Below, piece after piece: positions 1 through 7,720 of a DNA stretch of 39,035 nt. Numbering within the stretch: the stretch's first letter is position 1; each line of letters opens with the position of its first letter. The stretch comes from Candidatus Poribacteria bacterium (lineage in GTDB: Bacteria; Poribacteria; WGA-4E; WGA-3G), in contig JAPPES010000042.1 of assembly GCA_028824125.1 (NCBI GenBank), forward strand, positions 1 to 39,035, given 5' to 3'. The translations under genes were made by a program, and so were the position numbers. The notes under the pieces were generated by a model that was not told the DNA's origin, made no database searches, and saw only the letters and a list, made by a program, of their open reading frames with translations.

Positions 1-95
1 CTTTAGGACAACCGCCCTATTTATTCAATCATTTTTTTGGCGAAGGTATTGTTTTAACTAAAGTTTATAATTACGGTAGATTTTAGAATGACTTG

Positions 96-147
96 GACAC
101 TCTGCACTGGCGAGGTTAGGAAACCTCGCCTACCGTGGCAAAGTGTC
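96..147. repeat. Nested hairpin repeat, GGTTAGGAAACC family, copy 1
   Basis: A 9-bp perfect stem (GGCGAGGTT at 109-117 with AACCTCGCC at 122-130) closes a 4-base AGGA loop, and an outer stem GACACT (96-101) / AGTGTC (142-147) encloses it. The 3' flank reads CTACCG. The same core and flank recur near 17901 and, inverted, near 36271, with different stem arms. It lies just past the end of the 204-1040 gene but no T-run follows, so it looks more like an interspersed repeat than a dedicated terminator. Bases 1-95 hold nothing I recognise. Confidence 0.7.
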
Positions 148-203
148 TATTTATCATAATTGAGACATTTCTGTAGAAAAAGATAGTAAAATATATTTGG
201 TTG

Positions 204-1040
204 TTACTTTTTGTTTTCATCTGTGGTGCTAAGCGTTTTGCCAAAGGATGCCAATGTAAATGTATCATGAAACCAACCAGTGCAATTGCTGTGTATATAG
301 GTGATGTCATTTATCACAATACGACGATTGTTAGGAAACTTTTTAAGCAAATCACCACGTAAATATCGTCCATCATAACGTCTAAAGAAGACGGTGCGTC
401 CGGTTTCTTCTTCAATATAAACTTCCGCAAGTTCATCACCGTGCTCTTTGGTAATATCAGCATCAAGCACACGGAGACAGTGGAAGGTGTTTTCACCAAT
501 CGTAACGTGATATGTACCGGCACCAAACCCTTGACCGTCAGTAAGTTTATAAGAGCCATCAGGTTGCAATTGATAACGTCCATCGTCAACGATTCGACGT
601 TTGCAAGGTCCGCCCCACTGGGCTTCAAACCATTCGTCCCCGATTGTATTGAAAATCCGCCTGCCATCAATTGTATTGACAACTGAAATCCACCTTGTGT
701 GTGTTTCATCAATGGCAACATACATCAAATCTGGGGAGGGCGGCCAGTCCTTCGCAAGCCACTCTTTAAACTGAATTTCCACACAGTCAATATCTCTAAT
801 CGTTGCGGGGGCAGTTGGGATCATCTCCGTAACAGCATCTAACTTCTGTGTTGCACCATCGTATTCTGCCCACATATAGCGTTCACCCATTTTGGGGATA
901 GCAAACCACCACTGTAATTCTTGGCAATCAACCTCAATAATACGATCAGAACTTTCAACTATCTTTATATCGGGACGAGTCGGCGGAAAAGGGTGATCTA
1001 TGACTTCGCCAGGATGTTCTATTGTGAATTTTTGCTCCAT
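204..1040 (-). CDS. Unrecognised 278-aa protein
   Basis: I do not recognise a family. The protein has no signal peptide and no membrane segment, is rich in Trp, Tyr, Asp and Glu, and has an alternating hydrophobic pattern suggesting mostly beta structure. A stretch around residues 125-180 (DGRRIFNTIGDEW, then DGRYQLQPDGSYKL) looks like paired beta hairpins. The ATG at 1040 is preceded by GAGGAAATAAAG, a good ribosome binding site. It is the last gene of a minus-strand run after the small membrane peptide and the PhyH gene, with an 85-nt gap to the small peptide. It is clearly coding by length and start context; function unknown. Confidence 0.75.
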   Translation of the reverse strand: MEQKFTIEHPGEVIDHPFPPTRPDIKIVESSDRIIEVDCQELQWWFAIPKMGERYMWAEYDGATQKLDAVTEMIPTAPATIRDIDCVEIQFKEWLAKDWPPSPDLMYVAIDETHTRWISVVNTIDGRRIFNTIGDEWFEAQWGGPCKRRIVDDGRYQLQPDGSYKLTDGQGFGAGTYHVTIGENTFHCLRVLDADITKEHGDELAEVYIEEETGRTVFFRRYDGRYLRGDLLKKFPNNRRIVINDITYIHSNCTGWFHDTFTLASFGKTLSTTDENKK

Positions 1041-1125
1041 CTCTTTATTTCCTCAGAACGGATTGAACATCTATATTTTTAATGATTTCAGAGCAAATAT
1101 AAATGCCAATTTACGTTATTTTCAG

Positions 1126-1233
1126 TTAATGTTTTGGTTTAGCAAGTGCTATTATCGCAAGTATCGCACCTACAAAAAATGATCCGATAACTAATACGAT
1201 AACAAGTTCTAAAGGACTTATACCTATCATCAT
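1126..1233 (-). CDS. Tiny single-helix membrane peptide (35 aa), TatA-like N-terminus
   Basis: From the ATG at 1233 the peptide reads M-M-I-G-I-S-P-L-E-L-V-I-V-L-V-I-G and continues as one hydrophobic helix to a basic end (AKPKH). AGGAG lies 7-8 nt upstream of this ATG on the minus strand; an in-frame ATG at 1239 is too close to that site. The beginning resembles the G-P-x-E-L-I/V-I-x-L-V start of TatA/TatB helices, but the amphipathic helix and acidic tail of a functional TatA are missing. It may be a small inner-membrane peptide of unknown role. It sits between the PhyH gene and the unrecognised gene on the same strand. Evidence is the ribosome site plus coherent helix; homology is only a resemblance. 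Confidence 0.5.
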   Translation of the reverse strand: MMIGISPLELVIVLVIGSFFVGAILAIIALAKPKH

Positions 1234-1282
1234 TTTCATTCTCCTTTGTTGCTATTTCTGTGTAAACTTAATTGTGTTTGGG

Positions 1283-2095
1283 TTAGTTTTCTTTCCAACG
1301 TTTAACAGCATCTAATTTTGCTTGTTGCCAATCTGTCCAATCTTTTTTGCCTTCATACCGAACAACGTCATGGATAGTAGCACGCGGTTGATAAGTAATA
1401 TAGTTGCCAGTATGCCAAGCAAGATTCCGATAAATCATGAAATCTCCCGGCCCCAAATGCACTTGAACCGCACCCGGAAACTGCTGGCAATGTTCTAAAT
1501 ATAACCGTTCTGCCTCTACATTAGACTGGCCTTCAGCAGGCTTGCGCAATATAGGGTTGCCAGTTGTCTGTTCTTCGCCGGGCATGTCCCACTGCCGAAG
1601 ATGGCTACCGGGTACAAACCATGTGCATGAATCCGCATAAATCGCACAGTTAACCTGATTAAAATGGCGCAGGTCGTGCCAGACTTCTGCAAGTTTTGCG
1701 TTCACGGTTTCATCACGTGCTTCGAGTGGCACCTCAACCACACCATCGCGATGCCAGCCGATATGCCAAGGGTGTTCCATGGGTTCAACTAACAAGCCCA
1801 TAATGTCAACATGTCCATGCGTATAGTCATCTCCAAGCAATTTCTGAACGGCATCTTGCAGTTCGGGTAACTCCGTGTAGTCATAAAACGGTTTCAAATC
1901 CAAATCATCACCGTAGTTTGACAACGGTTGAATACGTTGTGTCTGTGGCCCATTGAGTTTGTGTGCTAAATGCCGCGCTTTCTCTGCTTCCCTCCGTAAA
2001 TCGGTGAGCAGGGATGGAGGTACAATCCCTCTAAAAATTAGGTAACCTTGTGAGAGATATTCGTTGACCATATAATCTTGAAAATCAAATGCCAT
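1283..2095 (-). CDS. Phytanoyl-CoA dioxygenase (PhyH) family protein
   Basis: This 270-aa protein has the Fe(II)/2-oxoglutarate oxygenase facial triad: H115-x-D117 in WHRDG and the distal H228 in LAWHTGNY, with R238 downstream as the likely 2-oxoglutarate-binding arginine. The N-terminal segment (NEYLSQGYLIFRGIVPPSLL) is the usual PhyH opening helix and strand. Family members hydroxylate varied small molecules, so the substrate cannot be named. No signal peptide: cytoplasmic. AGGA precedes the ATG. It is one of two PhyH genes here, only distantly similar to the one at 4435. It is followed on the same strand by the tiny membrane peptide. Confidence 0.9.
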   Translation of the reverse strand: MAFDFQDYMVNEYLSQGYLIFRGIVPPSLLTDLRREAEKARHLAHKLNGPQTQRIQPLSNYGDDLDLKPFYDYTELPELQDAVQKLLGDDYTHGHVDIMGLLVEPMEHPWHIGWHRDGVVEVPLEARDETVNAKLAEVWHDLRHFNQVNCAIYADSCTWFVPGSHLRQWDMPGEEQTTGNPILRKPAEGQSNVEAERLYLEHCQQFPGAVQVHLGPGDFMIYRNLAWHTGNYITYQPRATIHDVVRYEGKKDWTDWQQAKLDAVKRWKEN

Positions 2096-2223
2096 TGTAT
2101 TCCTAATATGATTAGTCGTGAGTTTTTAAGCGATTCTTCACATTTTCTACCAGCAGATCCGACTATGTCTACAATTCTCTCAGCTATTGTGTTGTTTCAC
2201 ATTTTCGGATGTATTTTGAGTTT

Positions 2224-2691
2224 TCAATAGCGTGATAACTTACGCATTGCAGCAAGATATAATGCTTTGCTTTGATTATCAAACGGTCCTCGCTTGGATT
2301 GGTCTTCTGGAAAGTGCGAGAACAGTTTCGCTTCGCTAACTTCGTTGGTATCTAATGGACTGCCTAACTTTTCGACCTCTCCTAAGTAAGCGATTCCCCA
2401 ATATTCCAGGTTGAACATAAAGCAGTGGAGATAACACAACACTTCGAAATTTTTTAACGTTGCACCTGTCTCCTCCATAAGTTCACGGTGTAACGCTTCT
2501 TCAGCCGTTTCTTCGGATTCAATGCGTCCACCAGGTAAGACCCAAATATCTTCATCACGCCATTTGCAGAAGAGTATCTGATTTTGTTGATATGCAAGAC
2601 AATTGACAAACTTAATTTGTCCTACATTTTTTGGAGGATCATCAAAATAGAGTAACATGTAACCGTCTGGTTCCTCAATTCTTTGAACCAT
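2224..2691 (-). CDS. Nudix hydrolase
   Basis: The 155-aa protein carries a complete Nudix box at residues 55-77: G55, E61, R69-E70, E73-E74 and G76 fit the pattern G-x5-E-x7-R-E-x2-E-E-x-G. It is preceded by WVLPG as usual. Such enzymes hydrolyse nucleoside diphosphates linked to another moiety; the substrate is not predictable. An AAGGTG site precedes the ATG at 2691. It is transcribed away from the sulfatase operon and is separated from the PhyH gene by 128 nt, so it may or may not be cotranscribed with it. Confidence 0.93.
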   Translation of the reverse strand: MVQRIEEPDGYMLLYFDDPPKNVGQIKFVNCLAYQQNQILFCKWRDEDIWVLPGGRIESEETAEEALHRELMEETGATLKNFEVLCYLHCFMFNLEYWGIAYLGEVEKLGSPLDTNEVSEAKLFSHFPEDQSKRGPFDNQSKALYLAAMRKLSRY

Positions 2692-2857
2692 ATTTTCACC
2701 TTAAGTTCATCAGAAATCTATCAGGCACGGTATGCAGTCAGAGATACCTAAATAGCGATATCCATAAGCTAAGAAGAGATTGTCCAGGATTTTAATATTG
2801 TACTACAGACTGTATTTCTATGTCAATATAGAAACGTATGTGCTGATATATTTTTTC

Positions 2858-2885
2858 TTGACGATTACCTAATGTTATGTATAAT
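2858..2885 (+). promoter_or_regulatory. Sigma-70 promoter of the sulfatase operon
   Basis: TTGACG at 2858-2863 and a consensus TATAAT at 2880-2885 are separated by 16 bp. Transcription would start near 2892, giving a short leader that contains the AAGGAG site and the ATG at 2915. Confidence 0.75.
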
Positions 2886-2914
2886 GAATTCAGCATTGCA
2901 TACAAGGAGAAAGC

Positions 2915-4372
2915 ATGAACACTCAGCGTCCCAATTTGTTATATATCCATTCTGATCAACACAATTCTTATGTTACTGGGTGTTATGGAGACCAATTGGT
3001 GCAAACACCTAACCTTGACAAACTCGCTGCAGAAGGGGTTGTGTTTGAAAATGCCTACTGTCCGTCACCGATCTGTGTGCCTTCCCGTATGTCCATGTTG
3101 AGTGGACGATTTCCTTATGAAAATGGTGTGTGGACAAATAGTCATATCCTCGACTCTGGAATTCCGACTTTTGCACATGCAATGGGTGCTGCTGGGTATG
3201 AACCGATTCTCATCGGACGGATGCATGCTTTGGGACCGGATCAGCTGCACGGTTACACTGAACGTCTTGTGGGTGACCACGGCCCGAACCATCCGGGTGG
3301 ACGCGGTGTTGACCATGGTGAACTTTCTGGTACTGCGGGACCGACACGTGTAAGTCTACAAAAATCTGGGGCTGGACAGAGCGCGTATCAGGTTCATGAC
3401 GAGGATGTGACTGCCGCAACAATTGATTATCTCAATCGGCTTGGCGTTCAGAAAAGAGCGGGACTGCTTGATGCGCCGTTTTCAATTTCTGTCGGGTTTA
3501 TGTTGCCGCATCAACCTTTTGTTGCGCGTCATGAAGATTATCAACTTTATGATGGTAAAATGACGATGCCGCAAAACCTTGAACCTTTTTCTGACAAATT
3601 GCATCCGTATTTTCACTGGTGGCGCAAAAAATGTGGTATAACTGAGGTGCCGAATGATGAAGTCCTTCGGGCACGTACAGCATATTGGGCGTTGGTTACG
3701 CGCATGGATATAATAATAGGGCAGATTCTGACAGCACTCAGGGAAAACGAATTGGATCAAAACACGATAATCCTTTATAGTTCCGATCACGGTGAACAGG
3801 TTGGTGAACATGGACTGTGGTGGAAGCAGACGTTTTATGAACACTCCGTGAAAGTTCCTGCAATTTTATCGTGGCGTGGCAACTTGCCTGAAGGTGTCCG
3901 GTGTGATCGTATTATCAGTTCCCTTGATTTGAATGCGACAATGATTGATGCTGTTGGCGCACCGCCTTTGCCGAATTCTCGTGGGAGAAGTGTCCTAACG
4001 CTTTTCCGTGAAGAAAATGCGGCGTGGGAAGACATTGCATTCTCTGAATATTGCACAGATGAGGGTTGTTATCATCGGATGATTCGCTATGAAGATTGGA
4101 AACTGAACTACTATCATGGACAACCGACCCAACTGTTTAACTTGAAGGAAGACCCAAATGAGTTATATGACCGATCAGACGATCCAGCATGTCGGGACAT
4201 CTTAATGGCGTTGACCAAAAAGGTATTGGATGGATGGGATCCGGATCAGATTGCCGTCCACATGGAAGATAAACGTGCCGACACACGCGTTCTTGGTCAA
4301 TGGGCACGTAGTACACAACCTCCTGACCAGTACCGATGGAATCTTTTACCAGAAATGGATTATCTGGATTGA
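2915..4372 (+). CDS. Sulfatase (alkaline phosphatase superfamily)
   Basis: A 485-aa type I sulfatase. The active-site signature C54-V-P-S-R58 gives the cysteine that would be converted to formylglycine. D14-Q15 in HSDQH supply the first metal site, and SSDHGEQVGEHGLWWK around residues 288-303 supplies the second metal site with the following lysine. Length fits arylsulfatase or choline-sulfatase-like enzymes. There is no signal peptide, so it should work in the cytoplasm on imported sulfate esters; phosphonate monoester hydrolase activity is an alternative within the superfamily. An AAGGAG site precedes the ATG. It is the first gene of an operon with a PhyH oxygenase and an amidase. A formylglycine-generating enzyme is not in this window. 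Confidence 0.95.
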   Translation: MNTQRPNLLYIHSDQHNSYVTGCYGDQLVQTPNLDKLAAEGVVFENAYCPSPICVPSRMSMLSGRFPYENGVWTNSHILDSGIPTFAHAMGAAGYEPILIGRMHALGPDQLHGYTERLVGDHGPNHPGGRGVDHGELSGTAGPTRVSLQKSGAGQSAYQVHDEDVTAATIDYLNRLGVQKRAGLLDAPFSISVGFMLPHQPFVARHEDYQLYDGKMTMPQNLEPFSDKLHPYFHWWRKKCGITEVPNDEVLRARTAYWALVTRMDIIIGQILTALRENELDQNTIILYSSDHGEQVGEHGLWWKQTFYEHSVKVPAILSWRGNLPEGVRCDRIISSLDLNATMIDAVGAPPLPNSRGRSVLTLFREENAAWEDIAFSEYCTDEGCYHRMIRYEDWKLNYYHGQPTQLFNLKEDPNELYDRSDDPACRDILMALTKKVLDGWDPDQIAVHMEDKRADTRVLGQWARSTQPPDQYRWNLLPEMDYLD

Positions 4373-4434
4373 AGTCTATGTTTGGTGTAATGAACTTAAA
4401 TGACAAATTTCACTCTATTTGAAGGAGGGACGAA

Positions 4435-5292
4435 ATGGCAAACAGCCCAATCCTAAATGGTGAGCCTTTTAGTGAAGAGAAAACAACGGAGATTGCCCAA
4501 CAATTCTTTCGTGACGGGTTTGTTCATATTCCGGGTGTGCTAACTGAAGATGAGGTCACTGCACTACGAGACAAAACAGATGCGTTTTTCGCAGATCCGG
4601 AACTTGCCGAAAGAACAAACCCTGACCTTGCAGATGTACGATATATCCAGATGGGAACACATGCTGAATCAGGTGATGCGTTACCTTTCATTTTACGAAA
4701 CACGATTGAACTGGATCCGATCTTTCGGGATATGCTACTCCGTGAACCGATTTTGAGTTTGGCGGAAGCGATAGTCGGGGAAAACTGTAAGTTTTGTGGT
4801 CAGAATGTGCTTCGCAATCTACCCGGACTCTCTATTAGCAGTTGGCATGTAGACGGTTCGGTGCATTTTCCTGTTACTGATGAGATGCCGCGCCATGATC
4901 CGCGCTTACGCATGCCTGTGATGTGGTTCACAGTACAGATGGCACTGAACGATATTGATACAATTGAGGAGGGACCGACACAATATGTCCGTGGTAGCCA
5001 TTATTCAGGTAGAGGTCCTAACAGTCAAGAAAATCCAGAATTTGAAGGAAACAAACCTGAATCAATCTACTGTAAAGCAGGTGATATCTATCTGCAAGAT
5101 CCACAGTGCTGGCATCGCGGTGCACCGAACCTGTCGGACAAAACCCGTTATATTTTACAATCTCAATATGCGGCATATTGGGCATACTGGCGGTTTAGTC
5201 TTTGCAACGGGGTGCCTGTACCAGAAGATACATTACAAAATGCAAGTGATCGTCTGCTGGGTCTGTTAGGACGTAGTCGTCCGAATGCTTAA
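4435..5292 (+). CDS. Phytanoyl-CoA dioxygenase (PhyH) family protein
   Basis: This 285-aa protein begins with the typical FFRDGFVHIPGVLTEDEV segment and has the iron triad H138-x-D140 (WHVDG) and H227 (CWHRGAPN), followed by R238 for 2-oxoglutarate. The strand GPTQYVRGSH is also characteristic. GGAGG lies just before the ATG. It starts 62 nt after the sulfatase and ends 31 nt before the amidase, so the three are probably cotranscribed. It would hydroxylate the same compound or a breakdown product of it (inference). Confidence 0.93.
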   Translation: MANSPILNGEPFSEEKTTEIAQQFFRDGFVHIPGVLTEDEVTALRDKTDAFFADPELAERTNPDLADVRYIQMGTHAESGDALPFILRNTIELDPIFRDMLLREPILSLAEAIVGENCKFCGQNVLRNLPGLSISSWHVDGSVHFPVTDEMPRHDPRLRMPVMWFTVQMALNDIDTIEEGPTQYVRGSHYSGRGPNSQENPEFEGNKPESIYCKAGDIYLQDPQCWHRGAPNLSDKTRYILQSQYAAYWAYWRFSLCNGVPVPEDTLQNASDRLLGLLGRSRPNA

Positions 5293-5323
5293 TTCTTAAT
5301 TGTAAAATGAAGGAAGGCTTAAC

Positions 5324-6724
5324 ATGGCTGAAAGTCCACTTCACTATAAGACTATTACTGAAGTTGCAGAATTAATTTCTTCAAAAGCGTTGTCGCCAGT
5401 TGAGCTGACAGCTGCTATGTTGCAGCGCATTGAACAACTTGACGCCCAGTTGAAAAGCTATGCCACAGTCATGGCAGACCACGCGATAGCAGCAGCACAG
5501 AAAGCTGAACGGGAAATTGCAGCAGGTAAATTTCGCGGTCCGCTTCACGGTGTGCCTATTGCTGTCAAAGATCTCTGCTTTACAAAGGGTGTCCGCACGA
5601 TGGGCGGCGCAAAAGTTTTGGAGAACCACGTAACTGACTTTGACAGCACGGTTGTTCAAAGACTAGAAGCAGCCGGGGCGGTGCTGCTTGGCAAACTGAA
5701 CCTAACAGAAGGTGCGATGGGTGGTTACCATCCGGAATTCGATATTCCTATCAATCCGTGGAATCCAAACCGATGGACAGGATCATCTTCAAGTGGTTCA
5801 GGGGTTGCAACGGCGGCAGGATTATGTTCAGGCTCAATAGGTAGTGACACAGGTGGTTCCATTCGCTTTCCGTCAGCTGCTTGTGGTATTGTTGGAATAA
5901 AACCAACATGGGGTAGAGTGAGTAGACACGGCGTGCTTGCGCTTGCTGAATCAATGGATCATGTCGGTCCGATGACGCGAAGTGTCGCTGATGCCGGGAT
6001 TATGCTTGAGGCAATCGCTGGCTTTGATCCAAATGACCCAACTTCACTGCCTGACCCTGTGCCTGCTATGCTTGATGGGATTGATAAGGGCATAAAAGGT
6101 GTGCGAATAGGGTTTGACGAGAATTACGCAACGAAAGACGTTGACATTGAACTTGCCGAAGCGGTATGTGCTGGCGTGAACGTTTTAGAGGAATTAGGTG
6201 CTGAAATCGTAGAGGTGCAATTGCCGGATATGGATGAATATGTGTTGGCGTGGCCAACGATCTGTTCAGCAGAAGCGGTAGTAGCGCATGCAGCGACCTA
6301 TCCTTCACAGCGTGATGATTACGGGCCTTGGTTCCAAGGATGGCTTGATATGGGCGCAAGCGTGACAGGTGCTGGATACGCCGAAGCGAATAAACTGAGA
6401 TCCGCCTGCACAGGACATCTCAGGCGGGTGTTCCAGGATATTGATGTGTTGGTATGTCCGTCAATGTCAGCGCCGCCGCACAAAGTTACGCCAGAGTTGC
6501 TATACGGACCAAAAGAAACCCGGCCCGCGAGATTTCAACGATTCACTGCGCCGTATGACTACAACGGTGCGCCAACCTTATCTGTGCCGTGCGGCATGAA
6601 TAGTGAAGGACTGCCATTGAGCATTCAATTTGTCGGTAAGCATTTGACAGAACCTTTGTTATGTCAAGTCGGTCATGCTTATGAAAGTGTAACGTCATGG
6701 CACAATCTTCATCCAGACGTTTAA
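5324..6724 (+). CDS. Amidase (amidase signature family)
   Basis: The 466-aa protein has the full amidase-signature catalytic triad: K82 in PIAVKD, the cis-serine S155 in the GSSSSGSG loop, and nucleophile S179 in GSDTGGSIR. Spacing between the two serines (24 residues) matches FAAH and GatA. It could be annotated GatA, but gatB and gatC are not adjacent and the neighbours are catabolic, so an amide-hydrolysing catabolic role is preferred. An AGGAAGG site precedes the ATG. It is the last gene of the sulfatase operon and converges on the SMP-30 gene with only 12 nt between stop codons; no terminator is visible there. Confidence 0.93.
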   Translation: MAESPLHYKTITEVAELISSKALSPVELTAAMLQRIEQLDAQLKSYATVMADHAIAAAQKAEREIAAGKFRGPLHGVPIAVKDLCFTKGVRTMGGAKVLENHVTDFDSTVVQRLEAAGAVLLGKLNLTEGAMGGYHPEFDIPINPWNPNRWTGSSSSGSGVATAAGLCSGSIGSDTGGSIRFPSAACGIVGIKPTWGRVSRHGVLALAESMDHVGPMTRSVADAGIMLEAIAGFDPNDPTSLPDPVPAMLDGIDKGIKGVRIGFDENYATKDVDIELAEAVCAGVNVLEELGAEIVEVQLPDMDEYVLAWPTICSAEAVVAHAATYPSQRDDYGPWFQGWLDMGASVTGAGYAEANKLRSACTGHLRRVFQDIDVLVCPSMSAPPHKVTPELLYGPKETRPARFQRFTAPYDYNGAPTLSVPCGMNSEGLPLSIQFVGKHLTEPLLCQVGHAYESVTSWHNLHPDV

Positions 6725-6736
6725 GCGATGTGAACG

Positions 6737-7699
6737 TTATTTCTGTGGAAGATGATACCCATCTTTTCCAACGCGAATTCTAAAGAGACTCCCTCCTGCT
6801 GTAATATAGAGCATCTTGCTTGCTTCATCACGCCCAAATGCAACATTAGTCGGCAATTCGGGTGTTTCAATATATGCCAATTCCGTTCCATTAGGAGAAT
6901 AAACGCATATTCCAAAACGGGTTGCATCGCGAACTGCAACGTAAAGATTTCCTTCAACATCAACTTCAAATCCATCGGGCCCGTGTTCTGGCGCATAGTC
7001 AACAAGCATTTCACGGAAGGTTGCTGTGCCATCAGACGACAAATCGTAAGCGAGGAGTGCCATCCGTCCCATGCAGGTTGGCAATTCATCAGGCATCTCC
7101 CTGAACGAACCGCTGTCGTTGCTGCCAATATAAAGTGTTTTCTGGTCAGGTGAGACCGCTATGCCGTTCGGTTTGCCAGAATCTGCAACTACGAGATGAA
7201 CTGAACCATCCGTATCAATCCGATAGACGCCCATCACGGGTTGTTCTACCGGTTCATGTCCAACATAGCGCGGGTCAGTAAAATAGATACGTCCCTGTTC
7301 ATCAATGGTGAGATCGTTAGGTGAATTAAAAAGCTTTCCTTCATATAGTCCAGCGATAATATCGCTTTTCCCCGTTTCCATGTCTGTTCTGGTAATCCGC
7401 CTTCCGCCAAAATCCGCCCCTTCTGCGACAACCAACCTTCCTTGCGCATCAAACTTCATCCCGTTTGACATCCCGCTTGGTGAACGGAATACAGTGGTTT
7501 CGCCTGTCTTAGGGTCGTATCTCATAATGTGTCCGGCTTGCATATCTGCCTGATGTGTGAAGGTGATGTCACTAAAATAGACTGTACCATCTGGCGCGAC
7601 GGTTGGTCCCTCCGTAAAATGTGCATCGCTGAACACTTCCTCCAATTCAACATCTGGTGGTAGAACATCTTGTCTGTCTGTTTTATTCACTTCTGTCAT
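6737..7699 (-). CDS. SMP-30/gluconolactonase/LRE family protein
   Basis: A six-bladed beta-propeller lactonase-type protein (320 aa). The blades show repeated motifs: FTEGPTVAPDGTVYFSD with the metal-ligand glutamate, NSPNDLTIDEQGRIYFTD with the ligand asparagine, KPNGIAVSPDQKTLYIG, and GPDGFEVDVEGNLYVA with the catalytic-type aspartate. I chose the ATG at 7699 because AAGGAG lies 6 nt upstream; an in-frame TTG at 7720 would place that site inside the gene. It likely opens a sugar-derived or other lactone. It lies 21 nt behind the Res gene on the same strand, so readthrough from the restriction operon is possible, but function links it better to the convergent sulfatase operon. Confidence 0.92.
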   Translation of the reverse strand: MTEVNKTDRQDVLPPDVELEEVFSDAHFTEGPTVAPDGTVYFSDITFTHQADMQAGHIMRYDPKTGETTVFRSPSGMSNGMKFDAQGRLVVAEGADFGGRRITRTDMETGKSDIIAGLYEGKLFNSPNDLTIDEQGRIYFTDPRYVGHEPVEQPVMGVYRIDTDGSVHLVVADSGKPNGIAVSPDQKTLYIGSNDSGSFREMPDELPTCMGRMALLAYDLSSDGTATFREMLVDYAPEHGPDGFEVDVEGNLYVAVRDATRFGICVYSPNGTELAYIETPELPTNVAFGRDEASKMLYITAGGSLFRIRVGKDGYHLPQK

Positions 7700-7720
7700 A
7701 CATAACTCCTTTTTATTCAA

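Noticed and set aside
314..721. Open frame of 135 codons on the minus strand inside the first gene
   Set aside because: It overlaps the 204-1040 gene in another frame, has no ribosome site, and its composition is that of a shadow frame.
1126..1233. Calling the tiny membrane peptide TatA
   Set aside because: The amphipathic helix and tail needed for TatA function are missing.
5324..6724. Naming the amidase GatA (tRNA amidotransferase subunit A)
   Set aside because: The triad fits, but gatB and gatC are absent and the operon partners are catabolic, so a general amidase is the safer call.
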